From contig JAGXHO010000162.1 of assembly GCA_024636105.1 (NCBI GenBank), positions 1 through 6,777 on the forward strand: a stretch of 6,777 nucleotides of DNA, read 5' to 3'. A program made the position numbers and the translations under genes. Below the pieces are notes generated by a model. That model did no database searches. It saw only the letters and a program-made list of their open reading frames with translations, and was not told where the DNA came from. Each line of letters begins with the position of its first letter. Within the stretch, counting starts at the first letter, position 1. This DNA is from Trueperaceae bacterium (GTDB lineage Bacteria > Deinococcota > Deinococci > Deinococcales > Trueperaceae). Positions 6,229 to 6,777 of this stretch are shown piece after piece.

Positions 6229-6777
6229 CTAGAACCCGAAGAACTGGGCCTGACCGGCTTCGACGATCAGGCTGCGAACGACCGTGGCGCCGACCAAGGG
6301 AAGGACGGCGGCGGCCAAGGGGACCCGGCGCACGAGCGCCGGGGTGGCGACGAGGAGGATGAGGCCGACGATCAGCCACAGGCCGTCGTGCTGCCAGAAC
6401 GCTTCGAAGGCCGCGCGCGTCTCGGCGGTGCCGAGAGCGAGGCCGACGAGGTAGACGGCGGCGACGCCGGCGCTCGAGAGGCTGAGCGGGGTCAGAAAGC
6501 GGGCCGCCCACGGCTGCTTGAGCAGCGCCGCGATCGCGACGACCGTGGTCATGCCGGTGAGCGGGAAGAGGAGGATCAGGAGCGGCGTCCAGAGCGGCCG
6601 GTTGAGGTTGGCCGCGAGCGCCCAGCCCGGGTAGAACATGGCCAGCGCCGCGCCGACGGTGATGCCGGCGGCCCACAGGAACCGCGGCCCCTTGGCGATC
6701 CAGAGGAAGAAGGCCGAGCCCAGCGACAAGATCAGTCCCCACGCGCCGACCCAGATGGGGGCGGTCGGCGTGAACGA
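6229..6777 (-). CDS. nrfD: NrfD/PsrC-type membrane anchor of a molybdopterin oxidoreductase, C-terminal part
   Basis: The visible 182 residues are the C-terminal part of a multi-helix membrane protein; the frame is open through the window edge, so the true start lies outside, and a TTG at 6729 is only an internal codon. Five or six hydrophobic segments are present. Family-like features are TPTAPIWVGAWGLILSLGS near the edge (compare SP-x-x-WG-x-W-x-L of NrfD proteins), FYPGWALAANLNRPLWTPLL, FPLTGMTTVVAIAALL, and the C-terminal VVRSLIVEAGQAQFFGF, which matches the typical R-x-x-x-x-x-AGQ ending. NrfD/PsrC/ArrC-type subunits exchange electrons between quinone and a periplasmic iron-sulfur subunit of polysulfide, thiosulfate, nitrite or arsenate reductases. 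The rhodanese next door favours a sulfur substrate. The catalytic and iron-sulfur genes should lie beyond 6777. The subfamily cannot be fixed from this part. Confidence 0.8.
   Translation of the reverse strand, partial: SFTPTAPIWVGAWGLILSLGSAFFLWIAKGPRFLWAAGITVGAALAMFYPGWALAANLNRPLWTPLLILLFPLTGMTTVVAIAALLKQPWAARFLTPLSLSSAGVAAVYLVGLALGTAETRAAFEAFWQHDGLWLIVGLILLVATPALVRRVPLAAAVLPLVGATVVRSLIVEAGQAQFFGF

Noticed and set aside
6229..6729. TTG at 6729 as the start of a complete 166-residue protein
   Set aside because: The frame stays open to the window edge and the added residues (TPTAPIWVGAWGLI) fit an NrfD-type motif, so the gene is truncated by the window and not short.
5498..6742. A long open frame of 414 codons on the - strand across the rhodanese and NrfD-type genes
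   Set aside because: It runs in another frame over both real genes, is rich in Arg/Pro/Ala without any domain, and the two real frames have signal peptide, catalytic loop, ribosome binding site and membrane segments.

Overview
This window is very GC-rich DNA from a bacterium. It holds eight tightly packed genes, two of them cut by the window edges. The GC-rich coding, the A-N-n-n-n-T-type or TAGGGT-like -10 boxes lying close to start codons, the LuxR-type ATPase regulator and the NrfD plus rhodanese pair would fit a Deinococcota (Truepera-like), actinobacterial or Chloroflexi-type genome. That assignment is only an inference, because the window has no rRNA or other marker. I see no insertion sequence, tRNA, CRISPR array or phage gene.

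Left part (1-2051, + strand): a metal/arsenic module. The C-terminal end of a YraQ/ArsP-type permease is followed 22 bp later by a 77-residue thioredoxin-fold protein with a CxxC motif. After a GC-rich hairpin comes a second transcription unit: an ArsR-family repressor whose probable operator overlaps its own start codon, then an ACR3 arsenite efflux permease that overlaps it by 8 bp. A hairpin at 2066-2083 probably ends this unit. Together these genes would sense trivalent arsenic and pump it out. No arsenate reductase (arsC) is present in the window.

Middle part (2116-5666, + strand): a large MalT-like LuxR-family regulator (903 aa: P-loop ATPase, TPR-like middle, C-terminal helix-turn-helix), then a six-helix DUF4386-type membrane protein. 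Both have the 9-mer TAGGGTCGG upstream, which suggests a common promoter or regulatory signal. The regulator may control the membrane protein, but its effector is unknown.

Right part (5707-6777): a perfect 15-bp-stem hairpin sits between the converging transcripts. On the - strand, the C-terminal part of an NrfD/PsrC-type membrane anchor of a molybdopterin oxidoreductase is followed, 39 bp downstream, by an exported single-domain rhodanese. This looks like the end of a respiratory (polysulfide/thiosulfate or possibly arsenic oxyanion) reductase operon whose catalytic and iron-sulfur genes lie beyond the window.

Nothing here demands a wholly new system. The points most worth a second look are the operator on the arsR start codon, the permease/mini-thioredoxin pairing, the regulator/DUF4386 pair with shared upstream motifs, and the NrfD-rhodanese operon next to the arsenic genes.
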